Positions 38,033-50,819 of a stretch of DNA of 64,000 nt are shown here, piece by piece. How positions within the stretch are numbered: position 1 is the stretch's first letter; each line of letters opens with the position of its first letter. The DNA comes from Nezara viridula (taxonomy: Eukaryota > Arthropoda > Insecta > Hemiptera > Pentatomidae). Location of the stretch: positions 31,665,308 through 31,729,307 of the forward strand of contig OV725079.1 in the NCBI GenBank assembly GCA_928085145.1, read 5' to 3'. Made by a program: the position numbers and the translations under genes. Under the pieces are notes generated by a model that did not search any database, was not told where the DNA came from, and saw only the letters and a list, made by a program, of their open reading frames with translations.

Positions 38033-38400
38033 CTCTCCATTACATATAGTTTTTTTCTAAAATTCTCCGCTTTCCAACGATATATTATACGTATACTTTC
38101 TGACTACTATTTCCGAAGATTCATTTTACCGCCAAGTTCAGTCAATGAGTGCTAAAAAAAAAATGGTATATTGAGAGAAATAAAAAGAATACTAATTTTG
38201 ACTTTGGGACTTTATGAGATATTCTTGTTATGAAGTAATACATTAAGTTCCTCCGAGATGAGCCAACATGTCCTTTTTTTTCGGCTTGAGAAATTAAGCG
38301 TTTCTCTACGATTCCTTGCGATGAAGGAAGAATGGTAGCTTGAGAAGACGTATTATTTAATTATACAATCAATTTTAGAACTAGTCCAGTAATGTAAGAA
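38033..38400 (+). repeat. Family B repeat, end of first unit and start of second unit
   Basis: Positions 38033-38124 complete unit 1 (GATATATTATACGTATACTT also occurs at 43941-43960 with one or two changes). From 38125, TTTTACCGCCAAGTTCAGTC restarts the unit and matches 36682-36935 to about 38370 (ATGGTATATTGAGAGAAATA, GACTTTATGAGATATTCTTG, AGGAAGAATGGTAGCTTGAG). Confidence 0.7.
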
Positions 38401-39059
38401 TTAGTAATTCAAACATCGTAGGATCATATTCTGACCCCAACTTTCCAACAAGGATTATGGGGTTTCTAAAAGGTAAATAGTATTGTATTAAGGCTTTAGC
38501 AACAATATTTAACTAAATATGATTTTGTGATTTTATTTTCAATACAAGTTTAAAAACAGAATATTTTAACTATACATTGTTATATAATTTTACATATGTT
38601 TTGAAACCGTCAACAAAACGTATTTAATCACATGTAAGTACTTCTTAAGTGTCGAGGCCGCACAAGGAGGTGTTTTACTGTTACTTGAAGTTTTAAGGAG
38701 ATGAATTGGCCATTTATCCAGTTAAATGGGTGGGGCAAAAGACAAAAACAGTTGCTGTTCAAGTGGGCATTAAGGAAAATTTACAGGTGAATCCGTATCA
38801 CACACGGATTCACACATGTTTAACCATTAGTAAACTTTTTTAAAAAAGTATATTTCAGTATCGATAGCACCTATTTTTTTTGACATTATTTAATATTGAA
38901 CAAGTAAAAAAAAATATTAGGAATAACATATGAAGTATAATCCCCTAGTAATGTTCCAATGATTGTTCTATATAAAAACACATAACAGTTTTCTTTTCTG
39001 TAGCATTAGAATATCAGTACACCGCCAGTTTTCAAATTGGAAGTCAGCAACGCTATGAG
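38401..39059. other. Noncoding stretch with a short hairpin
   Basis: GTGAATCCGT (38787-38796) and ACGGATTCAC (38804-38813) form a perfect 10-bp stem with a 7-nt loop. Nothing else recognised. Confidence 0.45.
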
Positions 39060-39310
39060 CCAGACCTCAGCAAAATGTATTTTAAATACTGTTTTAAAAC
39101 AGTATCTTATATGCCGTGTATTTTGTGTTTTTAAAATACAATATATTTTAATTACAAAGTATTTAAATTGTCTGCTAATCTGCTTGGTAATTTTTTGTGG
39201 TATTTAAAATATAAAATAAAATACATTTTTTTATTTTAGTATCTTGGGAAATAAAATATAATATTTTTTGTATTTTAAAAAGAAAATACAGTAAAAATGT
39301 AGTTTATGTT
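39060..39310. repeat. Cluster of GTATTTT/AAAATAC motifs, MITE-like
   Basis: At least eight GTATTT(T)/(A)AAATAC words in both orientations in 250 bp, including the palindromic pieces GTATTTTAAATAC and CTGTTTTAAAACAG. Dense inverted copies of a short word are typical of subterminal transposase-binding repeats in hAT-like MITEs. Ends and duplication are not resolved. Confidence 0.4.
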
Positions 39311-39619
39311 TGTTGGTTTATACCAAAAACTATACATTGTTTTATACCAAAAGCTTTATACAAGTTCTAACAGGCAGTTTCCACTTCGCATGTCTTTCTA
39401 CCTACACTTATTAAAAGTATTGTTATTTGTTACATAAGCATTATTATATAATAAAGCATTATTATATTATTATTTTCAAAGATATTATTTATATTACCCT
39501 CCTTTCTACTTCAGACCAAGGTAATATTTAAAGAAATGATGATAGGTTGTTATTATGAGTAATATTCGGCTTATTTAGAAAGTAATTTTGATTTCTTAGA
39601 ACATTCACTTTAATAACTT

Positions 39620-39622
<3 letters not shown>
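39311..39622. other. AT-rich noncoding stretch
   Basis: Nothing recognised. Confidence 0.4.

Positions 39623-39676
<54 letters not shown>
39623..39676. repeat. (AT)n microsatellite
   Basis: An uninterrupted AT tract. It directly precedes a family C-like segment (TATGACTGTGT), as a shorter AT-rich stretch does at 17245. Confidence 0.95.
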
Positions 39677-39678
<2 letters not shown>

Positions 39679-39770
39679 CTGTGTTTTTATGTTTTTTATT
39701 TACTTATATTTAAGTTAATTTATTTTTTATTGTATATAGTTATTGATTATTATATTTCTGAATAAATAAA
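39677..39770 (+). repeat. Family C repeat, partial
   Basis: GACTGTGT followed by T-rich sequence and TTTAAGTTA-TTTATTTT matches 17255-17345. It lacks the downstream AATAAA-containing end. Confidence 0.4.
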
Positions 39771-42700
39771 TTAAAATATATCTATTTCCTGAAATAAAAT
39801 ATAAAACTTGGAGTAAATAAATTGCCATCCAATGTGGCAGAATGTATTAACTTTCAAATAATAATAATGATTAAAAAAAATAGAGTAAATAAATACTATG
39901 TTTATAGCTTACTTAAGTATTATTACTTGTGTATTTATTATTTACCAATTAGATAAAGTTTTACCCAGGTATGTTATAAAAGTATCAATATTTAAGTATA
40001 TCGATTTTTTTGACATATATTATATTTCTACATTAAAATTTCGACTATTAAAAACGATATTTAAAAAAAAAAATATGCTGCAAAGACAATCAGCGAAAGA
40101 ACAAAAACAATTTTTTTGAAACTGAAGTAGTGGTGTGGTGTGTTTATATAGCAATATATAGTGTCTTTTGTGATTTCGGCAGTTTGGAAGTATTTTACTA
40201 AAAAGCTATTCCACAAACGTCATGTATGTTATATGCGGGAAAACGTATAAAACGAGTGACAACTATACTTCTTGTCCAGTTCCTGGTAATATTTTATTTT
40301 ATCAACAGTTGATACTTTTTAGTGATTAGTGATAATAATATTTTATAGCTATTAACTTTATTATAAATGTCATTATTCCATTTAACCTATATTCCATGTT
40401 TTTCTCATTCATTTGAAGATCAAAAGTATTCGATATATCGAATTACTATATTGATATTTTGACCGATGTTTACATCTTTATGACCACATAACCTACAGGA
40501 ATCGCTTCAAAAAATTTCGCCCTCATTCGGCACATCAAAATATATTGTTATAAAAAAATATTGAATAAGAGAAAATAAGATTTGTAACTTAAAAGTAATC
40601 TAGCAGACTGCAATCCCAGACCTTTCTAGAGTTTACAGCCTGACAGGTCAGACCCTTTACTTATGAAAAGAACAATAAAGCAATGGCAATTCTCCTTCTC
40701 GGAGATATTAGGAAGAGGCAGCCGCTATCCCAGAACTCCTGTGGAGGGGGGGAGGAGAGGAAAAGAGGGGGGCAAAAGGCTTCTAGAACGAAAACTTTCA
40801 TAAAACAAAAGTTGTTTTGAAAGGAAAGTTAAAAAGGTTTAAATGGAGCTATAAAAAGAAATATACCGTCTTGTTTTTACTTCTGGGGCAAAGTGATTTA
40901 AATTGACCCCCTATTTTAATCTAAAGCTTGAAGGGAGTAGATTAAATGGAATACAAATAAATTTTATTCGTAAGAAGGAAGTTTCAAGTTTTGAAAAGAT
41001 TTGTTTAGAGAAAGGTATTCCATAATTTAATTTTTAATGATTTATACCATTCTATTGTCACAATACTTCAAAATTATATAATTTATAAAACGAAAGCTGG
41101 AAAATAATGTAATGTAAATTTACATCATATTGATGCCCCCTCTCCTCCTCCCTAATATTTCATTTCTGTAATCATATCTTTAAAATATTCGAAAAATTGT
41201 TCCATCTCTACAATATATACCGAAACTTTGATGATAGGATTATGATATGGCTCATTTTGCGAATTTAGGTTTGTAGTTACATCGGAAGATGGAACAATTT
41301 ACACTGTAGTAAGTATCAATTTTTATCTGTGGACAACTTGATATATCCTAGTTATAACTGTTGATTTATGTAACAATAAGATTATTTAGAATTTTTTTTT
41401 TTTTTTGTATGAATGTCCGAATCAAATCCTGAAAAAAGTCACTATAATGGTTTTCAGATATTGACTATTTTTTTAATTATATATTAATTGAGTATTAAAA
41501 CAATCCACACTTAAGGTAATTAATGAGAAAAAAAAGAAATAAATTTTAAAAAAATGTATAAAAACAAAAGATTTAATAAATAAATAAAATTCTTCTAAAT
41601 CTCATCCCCACCTATATACAATATTTACACCATTAACTAATTAGGCTTTGAAAATTTAAGATTTCCAGATAGATAATGATAACCTAATAGAGTTTAATTT
41701 AATAATCCCTTGATGTTATTTCATCCACACAACTCTTACAAACCTGATTAATCTAATGATAATATTAATAGGGCTTTGCGACCCAGAAGTTCAACCTAAA
41801 AATATTCGCCTACGTACCGCTTTCCTCTGAACTCTTTAAAAAAAGTGCTTTAACTTTTTTTTAAGGAGGGGAGGCACGAATCGGATCGATTTATTCTTAT
41901 CGTTGTTAAAAACTTTGATAGGGCTAAAGAAATAATAGGGATTTTCATATTCGAAAAATCAGAAATATGTTAGACTTTTTTTCCGTTTTTAGTGAATTTA
42001 CATTAAAACATATTGAGTATAATCGACATCCAAATCCTATAAAAATATATTAAATCAGTCCAAAGGCAATTCCCCAGTCAACTGTCTCGGAACCCACTTT
42101 TACTTTTACGGAACCCCACCCACCCAGTCTCGGTTTTGAACTTTTAATAGTTTCTGTCGACACTTTGCCTTTATTTAAATTATATTTATCGTTTATATAC
42201 AACGAAGAAAAAAAAAAAAGGTTTTTCCGTACATCCAATGAAATTATAAACAAATTGGATGAATAGCTGAAAGTATAACTCTCATCATTTCGTAAATTTA
42301 GGAATCTTTAGAAAAGAAAAAAAAAACAAGGTTATATATGTGCAGACTAAATATGAAAAGACACGAAGTTTTGAATATAAACTTTAAGTCAGTAAGGGCC
42401 AAATTGCTGAGGGAAACCGATTCCTCAGCCAGAAAGGAAACTATTGGTACTACAAAGAGTTTGTGCGTGGGAAGAAGACAGAAGCCAAACGCATTTCAAC
42501 CTTACAAAAAGAAGACCTGCTTCAAGTCCAAGATGGCCACCCGAGTATCAGAATATTTATATTGTTTCCGCAGCTTATAAGAGTTTAAATAAATAAATGT
42601 ATAAATAATATGCAGACCAAATACAGGACATCCACCACACATTAACAGTAAAAAAAAAAGATGAAGTTATAACAGAGCATACATCCATCCAAGGAATTTA

Positions 42701-43634
42701 AATTCATCTTATTGAGAATGACAATATTACTAATAGTTATTTGACTTCCAGTATATAAATGAAAATATTTTTTGGTCGATCAGCTATCATGGTGCTATGT
42801 GGACCAGTTTAGGTCTTTAACACAAGGCCAAGACAATTTCCAGTTAGTTCTTCAATCTAGATTTATTTTATAATATCTGGCGCCAAGGAGGTGAGTTTTG
42901 ATAAAGGCACCTTCCAGCCTTTGGACCGACGGAAGATAGGCCTGTCTGGGGCACTCGCTGGTCTTTGTGAGTCAGTCGGCAGCCTGCTTGTGGCGTTTGT
43001 GCGTTTCATCTTTTCACTGATTATAGCTACTCAAGTGGCTTTATCAATATTTCTACAGCTTGTACCTACCATTTAACAGACATAGTAATTGCCCAACCGT
43101 CCTCTTTTCCTCCAACTTCCGTTCTATTGTTTAGGAATATTCTCTGATGAATCGAAAAAATAAGATAAGAAAATAATATGGAGTGCGCATCACACAACGT
43201 TCACTTACCATTTACTTCGAATATAAATTAATTTCTGGCAATGTTGAGCTATTACAAAGTTTTTGAAGTGCATTATTAACGTAGCTGAACCTTAAACCTT
43301 ACAGCTACCATTAACTATTAATTAGCATCACTCATTAAGGATATTAAAATATCACATACCCCATTTATTATATCGATGGTAGGCAAGGAAAACCTTATAA
43401 TTCCCTCTGTTTTTGTAAACCAAAGAATTCTAGTCCCTGAGCTTTATATGCACAGATAGATTTTAAAGTAAATCTGTATATTTAATCTATAAATGATTAT
43501 GGATTGTACTACTATAAGTTATTGAAGTCTTACCTTCCATTGTAATACTTATTAATTGGAGTTCTCAGATTTTCATTGCTTACAATAGATAGATCAAAAG
43601 TCGTCAGACTAAGTGGATGATGTTATTTCACGGA
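39771..43634. other. Noncoding stretch
   Basis: No supported gene. Positions 40600-40790 are GC- and purine-richer (GGAGGGGGGGAGGAGAGG), and 42340-42580 and 42890-43076 carry 60-80 codon frames without recognised domains. A T run lies at about 41393-41406. A possible RTE tail remnant lies at about 41769-41790. Confidence 0.4.
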
Positions 43635-43985
43635 TTGAAAATCATGATGATTTTTCGGTATAACGGACGATAGATACCTAATTATTTAAATATATTACCA
43701 GATCTAGAGTTATTAAACTACAGTAAATGTGTTAAAGGTTATAATCATTTGTTATATACATGCACGAAATATTTTAATATTTCATAGCTTCTTAATCATA
43801 AGTACAATTCTTTTTTTTACAAACTTAAAAATAATTTTGTATACGTTTAATTAGGAAAGTTTTCGTCACTCCCCGCTATATTCTACAATTGTGTATGCTA
43901 GATTTTTTTTCTAACATTCTCAGCTGTCGAATGATATATTATACGCATACCTTCTGATTATTATTTTCGAAAATTCATTGTCGAC
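43635..43985 (+). repeat. Family B repeat, third copy without RTE insertion
   Basis: Matches 36985-37260 and then 38035-38120: CGGACGATAGATACCTAATT, GAAATATTTTAATATTTCA, GATATATTATACGCATACCT. The two halves are contiguous here, showing the state of the repeat before the RTE inserted at 37298. Confidence 0.65.
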
Positions 43986-44910
43986 CTTAAAAACCTTTTT
44001 CCCTTTTTCTCCTTTAGTCAGTTATCATATTCTTTCGCATTTTATATTTAGCCTTACTTCTGACAATGATAGATAGTTAATTATATATAAGCAAGTGAAA
44101 GTAATAATATAATATCCTGAGACAATAAGAATCCTTTCAAAAAACTAATATAACAAATAAGAATATGACGAATAATAAACAAGTAAAGATTAAAAAATTT
44201 GTTGACAAAAAAAGAAAAACGAATTGGATTTTTAACATAACTGAGACACAAAACTATATCTTAGAAAAAATTTCGATTTTACCAACTAGAAATAAATTAA
44301 AAACTACAATTCAAAGACTTTTATTTTGATCAAGAAACTTAATAAGAGCTATGAAACGTTACTTATTATAATTGCACAATGGTTAAAAATAATTTGATAA
44401 AAAAAATAATGACATAAGCCTGGTAAATGGTTTGTGAAATTCACATCTATGAATATGTCTTCCATTCCCCAACAAAATTCTATGAAACGATGATATTCTC
44501 CCATGAAATGAAACCTACTTGCCAAATATGTGAATATGTAAAGTAATACGTGGAAGATGAGCGAATATGCTTTAGGTTGGCAATTTGCTCAGCATCCTTA
44601 TACCAGTGACGATTGAGAGAGAGAGAGGTGTTGGAATCTTCTTAATTCCTGCTTTTCCTTCAACATTTAAAGAATACAGAGTATGTAAATATTGTATATA
44701 AGTATATCTGTATCTAATTTGATGCTATGATAGTTTATGTTTCTTTTCTGTTTATATAGAATAGATCAGAAAAATTAATTTTATTCTGCGATCAAGTCCT
44801 TTGAGAATAAAATATACACATATTGTACACACAATGAATAAATTTATATATTTATTTTTAGTATTATTATGTTCTGTTATTCCATTTAATTTATTTTGTA
44901 ATGTAAAAAT
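43986..44910. other. AT-rich noncoding stretch
   Basis: No gene or recognised repeat. Confidence 0.45.
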
Positions 44911-45230
44911 GGTGTGAATAGTGTTGCCAAACTGTTGCAAGACCTAGAGCAAGAAGAAAAAATTGATTTTTTAAATAAAAATTAAAGCAAAATAGCTACT
45001 ATTACTTGACAATTTTAGTTACTATATGTAAAGAATTGTTATAACCAATATTCTTTTGCAGTCAACTCTTCTAATTTCTCATTCAGATTTATTTAGGTTT
45101 CTCCGATCTCAAACATTACAGTAATACCTCTATAGTAATAAGCTGATAGGTAACTGCAAGGCTGTTGCGAGACTTGCGCAAGATCAAAACCAACCTCTTG
45201 GTCTCGCATTTGGACAACACTAGGTGGGAA
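44911..45230 (+). mobile_element. hAT-like MITE, copy 2, with 8-bp target-site duplication
   Basis: The unit 44919-45222 (304 bp) starts TAGTGTTGCCAAA and ends TTTGGACAACACTA. It is flanked by GGTGTGAA (44911-44918) and GGTGGGAA (45223-45230), 7 of 8 identical. An 8-bp duplication plus TAGTGTTGCC-type ends fits the hAT superfamily. It aligns along its length with 3341-3680 and has no coding capacity. Subterminal CAAGACC-type motifs are present at both ends. Confidence 0.82.
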
Positions 45231-45549
45231 TGAGCTCCTGTATTACTATTACTACTTTCTTTAAATGTGAAAAATGTAATACAAATCAATAATTTTTGTT
45301 TTTAATAAATAAAATATATTAGTGAAAAGACCATTGAAGAATGTACGGATCAGCATCTGAAAATATGTTTCTAATGACAGGAAGAATATTTTCCAAAACG
45401 TTAAACAAGACAGTTTAATAAACAAAAATGGTTAGGAAACTATATTTGACAATTATACCATACAACAGAATATCCATATTTTTATTACATATTTTTTACT
45501 TTTAAAAGTCATCAGTAAACAAATTTTCGTTTAAGTGAGTACAGTTATA
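45231..45549. other. AT-rich noncoding stretch
   Basis: Nothing recognised. Confidence 0.4.
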
Positions 45550-45880
45550 TGGGATTCAATTCATGAAAAGGTGCGTAATTACACGAGTACAATCCGAAAG
45601 AACAGAACGTTTGTGACGGGGGGAGGGGAAGCGGTAAAGCCATAACGCGGAGTAACGAACCGAGGCCTGCCATGTAAAATACTGCACCTGTGTTTTTTCC
45701 GCCGCTACAGTTTGAATAGTGCGAGCCGGTGCGGGGGGAGACAATGGCAACCGCACAATCCCGATCTGTTTCAGCTAATCCCCGTTCACCTTTATTTAAG
45801 TCTATCGATTAACCCGCTGTTCAACAGGGCTCCCCCCCGATTCCAATTCCACTCCCATCACTTGTCTGAACGTGGTCCCA
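45550..45880. promoter_or_regulatory. CpG-rich island, possible promoter or first exon (uncertain)
   Basis: Around twenty CpGs in 330 bp, far above the surroundings, with a G-run segment (GACGGGGGGAGGGGAAGCGG) and a C-rich segment (GGGCTCCCCCCCGATTCC). An ATG in a reasonable context (GAGACAATGG, 45740-45749) opens 22 codons, MATAQSRSVSANPRSPLFK and on, to a stop. CCCGATCTGTTTCAG also resembles a 3' splice site. None of this proves transcription; an old GC-rich insertion would look similar. Confidence 0.25.
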
Positions 45881-46190
45881 GTTGGTATTTTTTGTTACAA
45901 ATAAAAATACAAAAAAGAATCCTAAAGAATAAAAAATACTAAAGAAATAAAATAAAATATATTTAGTATAATAAATAAAATTTAGACCGTGTTATGTTTA
46001 ATACCATATCTTTATATAACTCTTTCAATTTGAAGTAGGTTTAAGATAGTAATTTCTATTTCTATTTAATACCATAATTTTGAGCTGAGTACTATTCTTA
46101 CTAAAATTTTAAAATTTTGCAAAAGCCAAAAATACAGAAAAAGAGTAAACAAAAAAAAAAAAGAAAAAGAAATGTATTAATTTATTATGT
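45881..46190. other. AT-rich noncoding stretch
   Basis: Nothing recognised. Confidence 0.4.
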
Positions 46191-46302
46191 GAAGGAGTTG
46201 GTCGGGGGGGGGGGGGAGGTGCGGTCAAATAAACTATTTAATTGTATTGTATTAATAAAGTATTAGTATTTATTTGACCGCACCCCCCGACCAAATCCTT
46301 AT
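46191..46302. repeat. Palindromic element with asymmetric G-run
   Basis: The left arm, GAAGGAGTTGGTC then 13 G, then AGGTGCGGTCAAATAAA (46191-46233), pairs with the right arm TTTATTTGACCGCACCCCCC followed by GACCAAATCCTT (46268-46302). The loop is 34 bp. Arms of about 35 bp are nearly perfect except that the G-run is 13 on the left while the C-run is 6 on the right, so the homopolymer has expanded on one side. It is probably a tiny foldback MITE. Confidence 0.65.
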
Positions 46303-47494
46303 ATTATATCACGGTCAATCATCTCTACATCATTATTAATTTATTAATTAATGATTTATACACAAACACATATTACTATATTAAATACCGTCAGTCTGAC
46401 AGATGTTTAGGCGCCAGTTTAGCGCTGTTATCGTTATAATAGTACTTTTATTGGTACATCTCTACTATTTTGGAGTTGTAACTCAAAATACATGAGGCTT
46501 CTAGTATCAAATAGATATCTTTGTTAGGCTCAAAGATATATTTTACTAGATTTTCACTGAAAAACACACAAAGCTACAGAGAGCCGACTGAGATTATTTT
46601 GAAAACATTTTTCTTAACATATTTAGTTTTAATTTTTTTTTCATGAATACGTCTAAAACTGCAGCAGAAAGTCTAAAATGTTTAAAGAACTTATTCTTGC
46701 TAATTTAAGGTTTGAAATTCAGATGAAACATATCACAGGACTCCAATGGTCGATTAATTATAATTAATTGCAGTTTAACAAACACTACGACCGAAGTTAC
46801 ACGGTAGACCATATAATACTTGCACACTTCAGAATAATATTTTATTACTTTTTTAACACCAAAGAATCTTTTTCATTTTTTTTTTAGAATTAATTTTTAT
46901 TGACTAATTCCATTAAAAGCCTGTTTAATCACAAACCATAAATAAATGAGACGAAAATGAATTATTCCGTTAATTGGAATCAAAATGACACTGATTTGAA
47001 ATTGAATATGACATAATGAATTATTTTCTCTCCAACAAATGTTCCATTTCACGTTGAGATTACAGGCTGGACATGGCAGGAGACTCGTTCTCATCCGTAT
47101 TTTAGAACGATGTGGATTGACACAAGATCAATAGGAATATTATCACAGCTTTTATCCCCGGGTTAAAAATTCAGGTCTTTTGCCTTCTCTGAATATGAGT
47201 ATATAACGCAAAGCAATTTGGATTTAACTGGACAGTCATACTCATTTATTAGTAAGGAATTATTTTTTATGAATAATTACTTATTTTTAAAGCTAAATAG
47301 TTAATTCATACCAAATTTTTATTAACACTAACATTAGAAATTCTAATTGATAAATTATACAAAAAAATTCAAATAATAAAACATGTGATAGGTTTGTTTT
47401 AATGTAATCGCAATTACAGAAGATGAAAGAAATTCAAAACTGTTAATTTTAAATATTTTATTTTAATTTAAAATTATGAATATTTTTTATAGTA
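46303..47494. other. AT-rich noncoding stretch
   Basis: No gene or recognised repeat. Confidence 0.4.
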
Positions 47495-48113
47495 ACTATT
47501 GATGGAAATCACGGCGATTTAGATATAGAAGGAAACCGTTTGCGATAACGATAACTAGAAAAAAAATAGAAGATAAAATTCAGGATAAGTTAACAGCTGA
47601 AATTTTTTTTTTCAGTTGAAAAATTATTTAACTGGCAGTACATATGCCCAAACTTAAGAATTAAAATTTACCAAACTATTATTCTTCCTATGGTTCTTTA
47701 CAGATGCGAATTGTAGCCGCTTACATCAAGGGATGAATAAAGCTTACTTTATGATTTTTTAAATTAAAGTATTGCGCAAAATATTTGAAACGATGGACGA
47801 GTCAATGAATTTTGACAGCTACACTTCAAAATTGCGTGAAATGTACATGGTAAATATAATTTATGTAATAGATTGGAAGCAAATAAAATGAGGGTGTACG
47901 TATTTTGGTCTCATGGAAGTGACGAAAAAACTACCTAAAATATTAATCTCAGTTCCGACTGATATTCGTTCGAGATGCAAAGCGTAATAAAGGTTTTGGA
48001 TTATTACCTTTAAGCCGATTTTGCGGGGTTGGACTGTGGTTTGTGGATCGAAGTACGTATTCGTTGATTGGTAGTAACGGCATCTAATTTACTTAGCATT
48101 TTATTATTATTAA
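47495..48113 (+). pseudogene. Decayed RTE-like 3' fragment
   Basis: Follows the copy at 37350-38013 along its length with many substitutions and frameshifts: CGGCGATTTAGATATAGAAG, ACGATAACTAGAAAAAAAA, TTAAGAATTAAAATTTACCA, CTTTACAGATGCGAATTGTA (the LYGCETW region), AAAATTGCGTGAAATGTACA, CGTTCGAGATGCAAAGCG, and a tail TTTATTATTATTAAG. Stops interrupt every frame. It is much older than the copy at 37298. Confidence 0.8.
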
Positions 48114-50819
48114 GAATGAAAGTAATCCACTAAGTTTCAAAAAAATATTTGTTTTTAAAACACATTTCTTTATTGAGTAATATTAAGTTTAGTCACATTT
48201 AAGGACATTAGTAATATTGATAGAGTAGGTCATTCACACTCAAAGTACAATAAATAATATTTAAAGTAAATGTATACAAACAAAAAGGAACTAAACCAAT
48301 CAAACTGATTATTTAAATACGGACATACTTTTTTACAATATTTATAAAATCCATTCACTTAGAAGGACTCCGACCCAATTCGTGGAAGGAAAGAAAGGAC
48401 TATAGGATATCCCAGCGCCTCTCCTTAGCCGCAATACTGGTATTAAGAACTAGTTCTAAAAATATTAGACTTTGATTTCTTACTAATAGAACTATAGAAA
48501 CTGAGTAAGAAAGTTTTTTAGAAATACTAGGTTTTGGGATAGCAACTCCAGTTTCAAAATTACTTCGAAATAATTTTTATTTTATTTTTGGTTTCTTGAG
48601 CGGAATACAAAGAGTAACCATGTCAAATCAAATTTAAAACAATTCAATATGTTATACTTCTTAAATATATTATACGAAAGTAATTTATCGAACAAGTTTT
48701 TCAATCCCAGTTTTTTTCTTTTATAACAGACTTCAGTTTTACAGTTTTAAGAATTTTTAGTGATGACTTATTTGCATGGGTATACTTTAACCGTCTAAAA
48801 AAATAAAATTGTTTCGAATCTGAAAATAATTATGTGCTACATAGATTTCGAATATATAATGACCATAGAATTATGAGTGCAACCATTTCGACGGTAAATC
48901 ATAGGTCGGTGTTTCAGGGAGATAAAGCTCGATATCTGGAGCCAGAGTGGGACAGATGGTAGATTAGATTTCCCGGCCGAAACGAACAAAGAAAATCAAG
49001 AGCTTTAAAGGAGAATGGCCTGACTGAAAACAGAACGAAATAGCTTGAAGTATATTTATTTCCCGTTAAGAATTAAGTAAATTTTTATCTTATGATTGAG
49101 TTTTTGATCCATTTTATACTATTATCATACTCATTGTTAAAAAAATATAAGCATAGTAAGATTTGTAATAGGTAATGCTTTTTTCAATGAATTGGTTTTT
49201 TTTTTTTAATTAAGAAAATATTATGGCATTCTGCGATAATAAACGCCCTTCTTTCAATTTTATTGATAGGTATTCTATAAAGAACGGTAGCTCCCTTAAA
49301 TCGGTTCCCTTTTTTATTTATTTTATTTTATTTTTCAAGTATTTATTGACAAGGACATAAAGAGCCGTTGATAAGATCCGAGCAGTGAAAATTTTATTTC
49401 CAAGTCCTTGAAGCATTTCCTCTGGCACTGAGTTCCCTTTGTTCCAGGTTTTATTATCCTTAGCATTTCATATCTTTGTTCTGAAATGGAAAAAAAAGGG
49501 ACATAACAGTACAGCAATAATAAAATAGTACCATAATGTATATGCATTGGAGTGAAAACTTATTTTATTCTTAAGATATTAATTATTTATCTTATAATTG
49601 TAATTCGTGTTAATTTATTTTTATTTATATGTAAAACAAGGCAAACATATTTATTCATATAGTAGAGAGGCGCGAATAAGTCTTTAAAGAAAAAAAAAAT
49701 TATATAATCAAATGTTACTTTATTTACTTTTTACATTTTATAATGATGATTCGATATGCATAATCAATACATAATTTTTTTTTAATTGAACCGCTTACTT
49801 AATGTTTTAAATAAAAATAAAAATTCTAAACCTAATAAAAATGAAGGAGAGAAAATAATTAAGACAAATGCGAGGTTTGCATGCAACTGACAACCAATTT
49901 GTTTTAGAGTTACCTTTTTTTAGAAGAATATTTAAATAACATGTTAAATTTAGAGGAAGAGAGGAAGATAGTTATCAAAGAAACAGGAAATTTTACAATA
50001 AAAATGTTAAACGAATATAAATAAAACTTTATTAAAATCACGTTACAATTATAGATCACAAATAAATAATGAGTTTTTATCCAGTGTAAAGTGTCATACA
50101 TAAAATTGATATTGAATATCATTTTATTCATACTAGTGAAAAAGAACCGTGTAATTATTGATTGGTGGATCAATTCACATAAACTTATCAGATTTCTTCA
50201 ATTCATCCAGTTTATACTTATCCAAGTTTTTTTATGAAAATAGTCGATCTCGATTTTTGGCGTTCTTGTGTCGAAATATTTTACCTAATAGGATTTCTTC
50301 AATATTATAATGAATTATTGGGTTATTGCAAGATATTTTTATAGAAAATAATACAGGTTTTTAGATTTCGCTCGTTACATAGATTGAATCTAAAGTTCGG
50401 GATACATTTCTTTTGATGTTAAGATATAGGCTTTTAGTGAACGGAACTGATATATCTCTTGACTATTAAGTATATTGATAGATTTCCAGATCATCCATGC
50501 GCTTATCTCTATTTTTATTAAAAATGGATATCCTCCATATTTAAGGTCACTAACAAATCATTTTCGTTTTTATCTTATCACGATAGACCTCTCGTTCATG
50601 AATCAAGGCATTCAAATGTAGGAAGATCCTGGGAATAATTCTTACCCATGCCTCAAATACTTTGATCATAATTTATCACCAAATTTGCTTATTTTCACAT
50701 TTATCTTAGACAGATTGGAATGCAGATTTTGTGTAAAAAAACTTAATATTTACTAAACAGCTTAGCTACATTTATAAAATTATTCAAAAATAAATCATGA
50801 TAAATTTAAGATAGCAAGT
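48114..50819. other. AT-rich noncoding stretch
   Basis: No supported gene. Open frames of 60-90 codons are A/T-biased and lack motifs. Positions 48360-48440 and 48890-49040 are slightly GC-richer. Confidence 0.4.
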
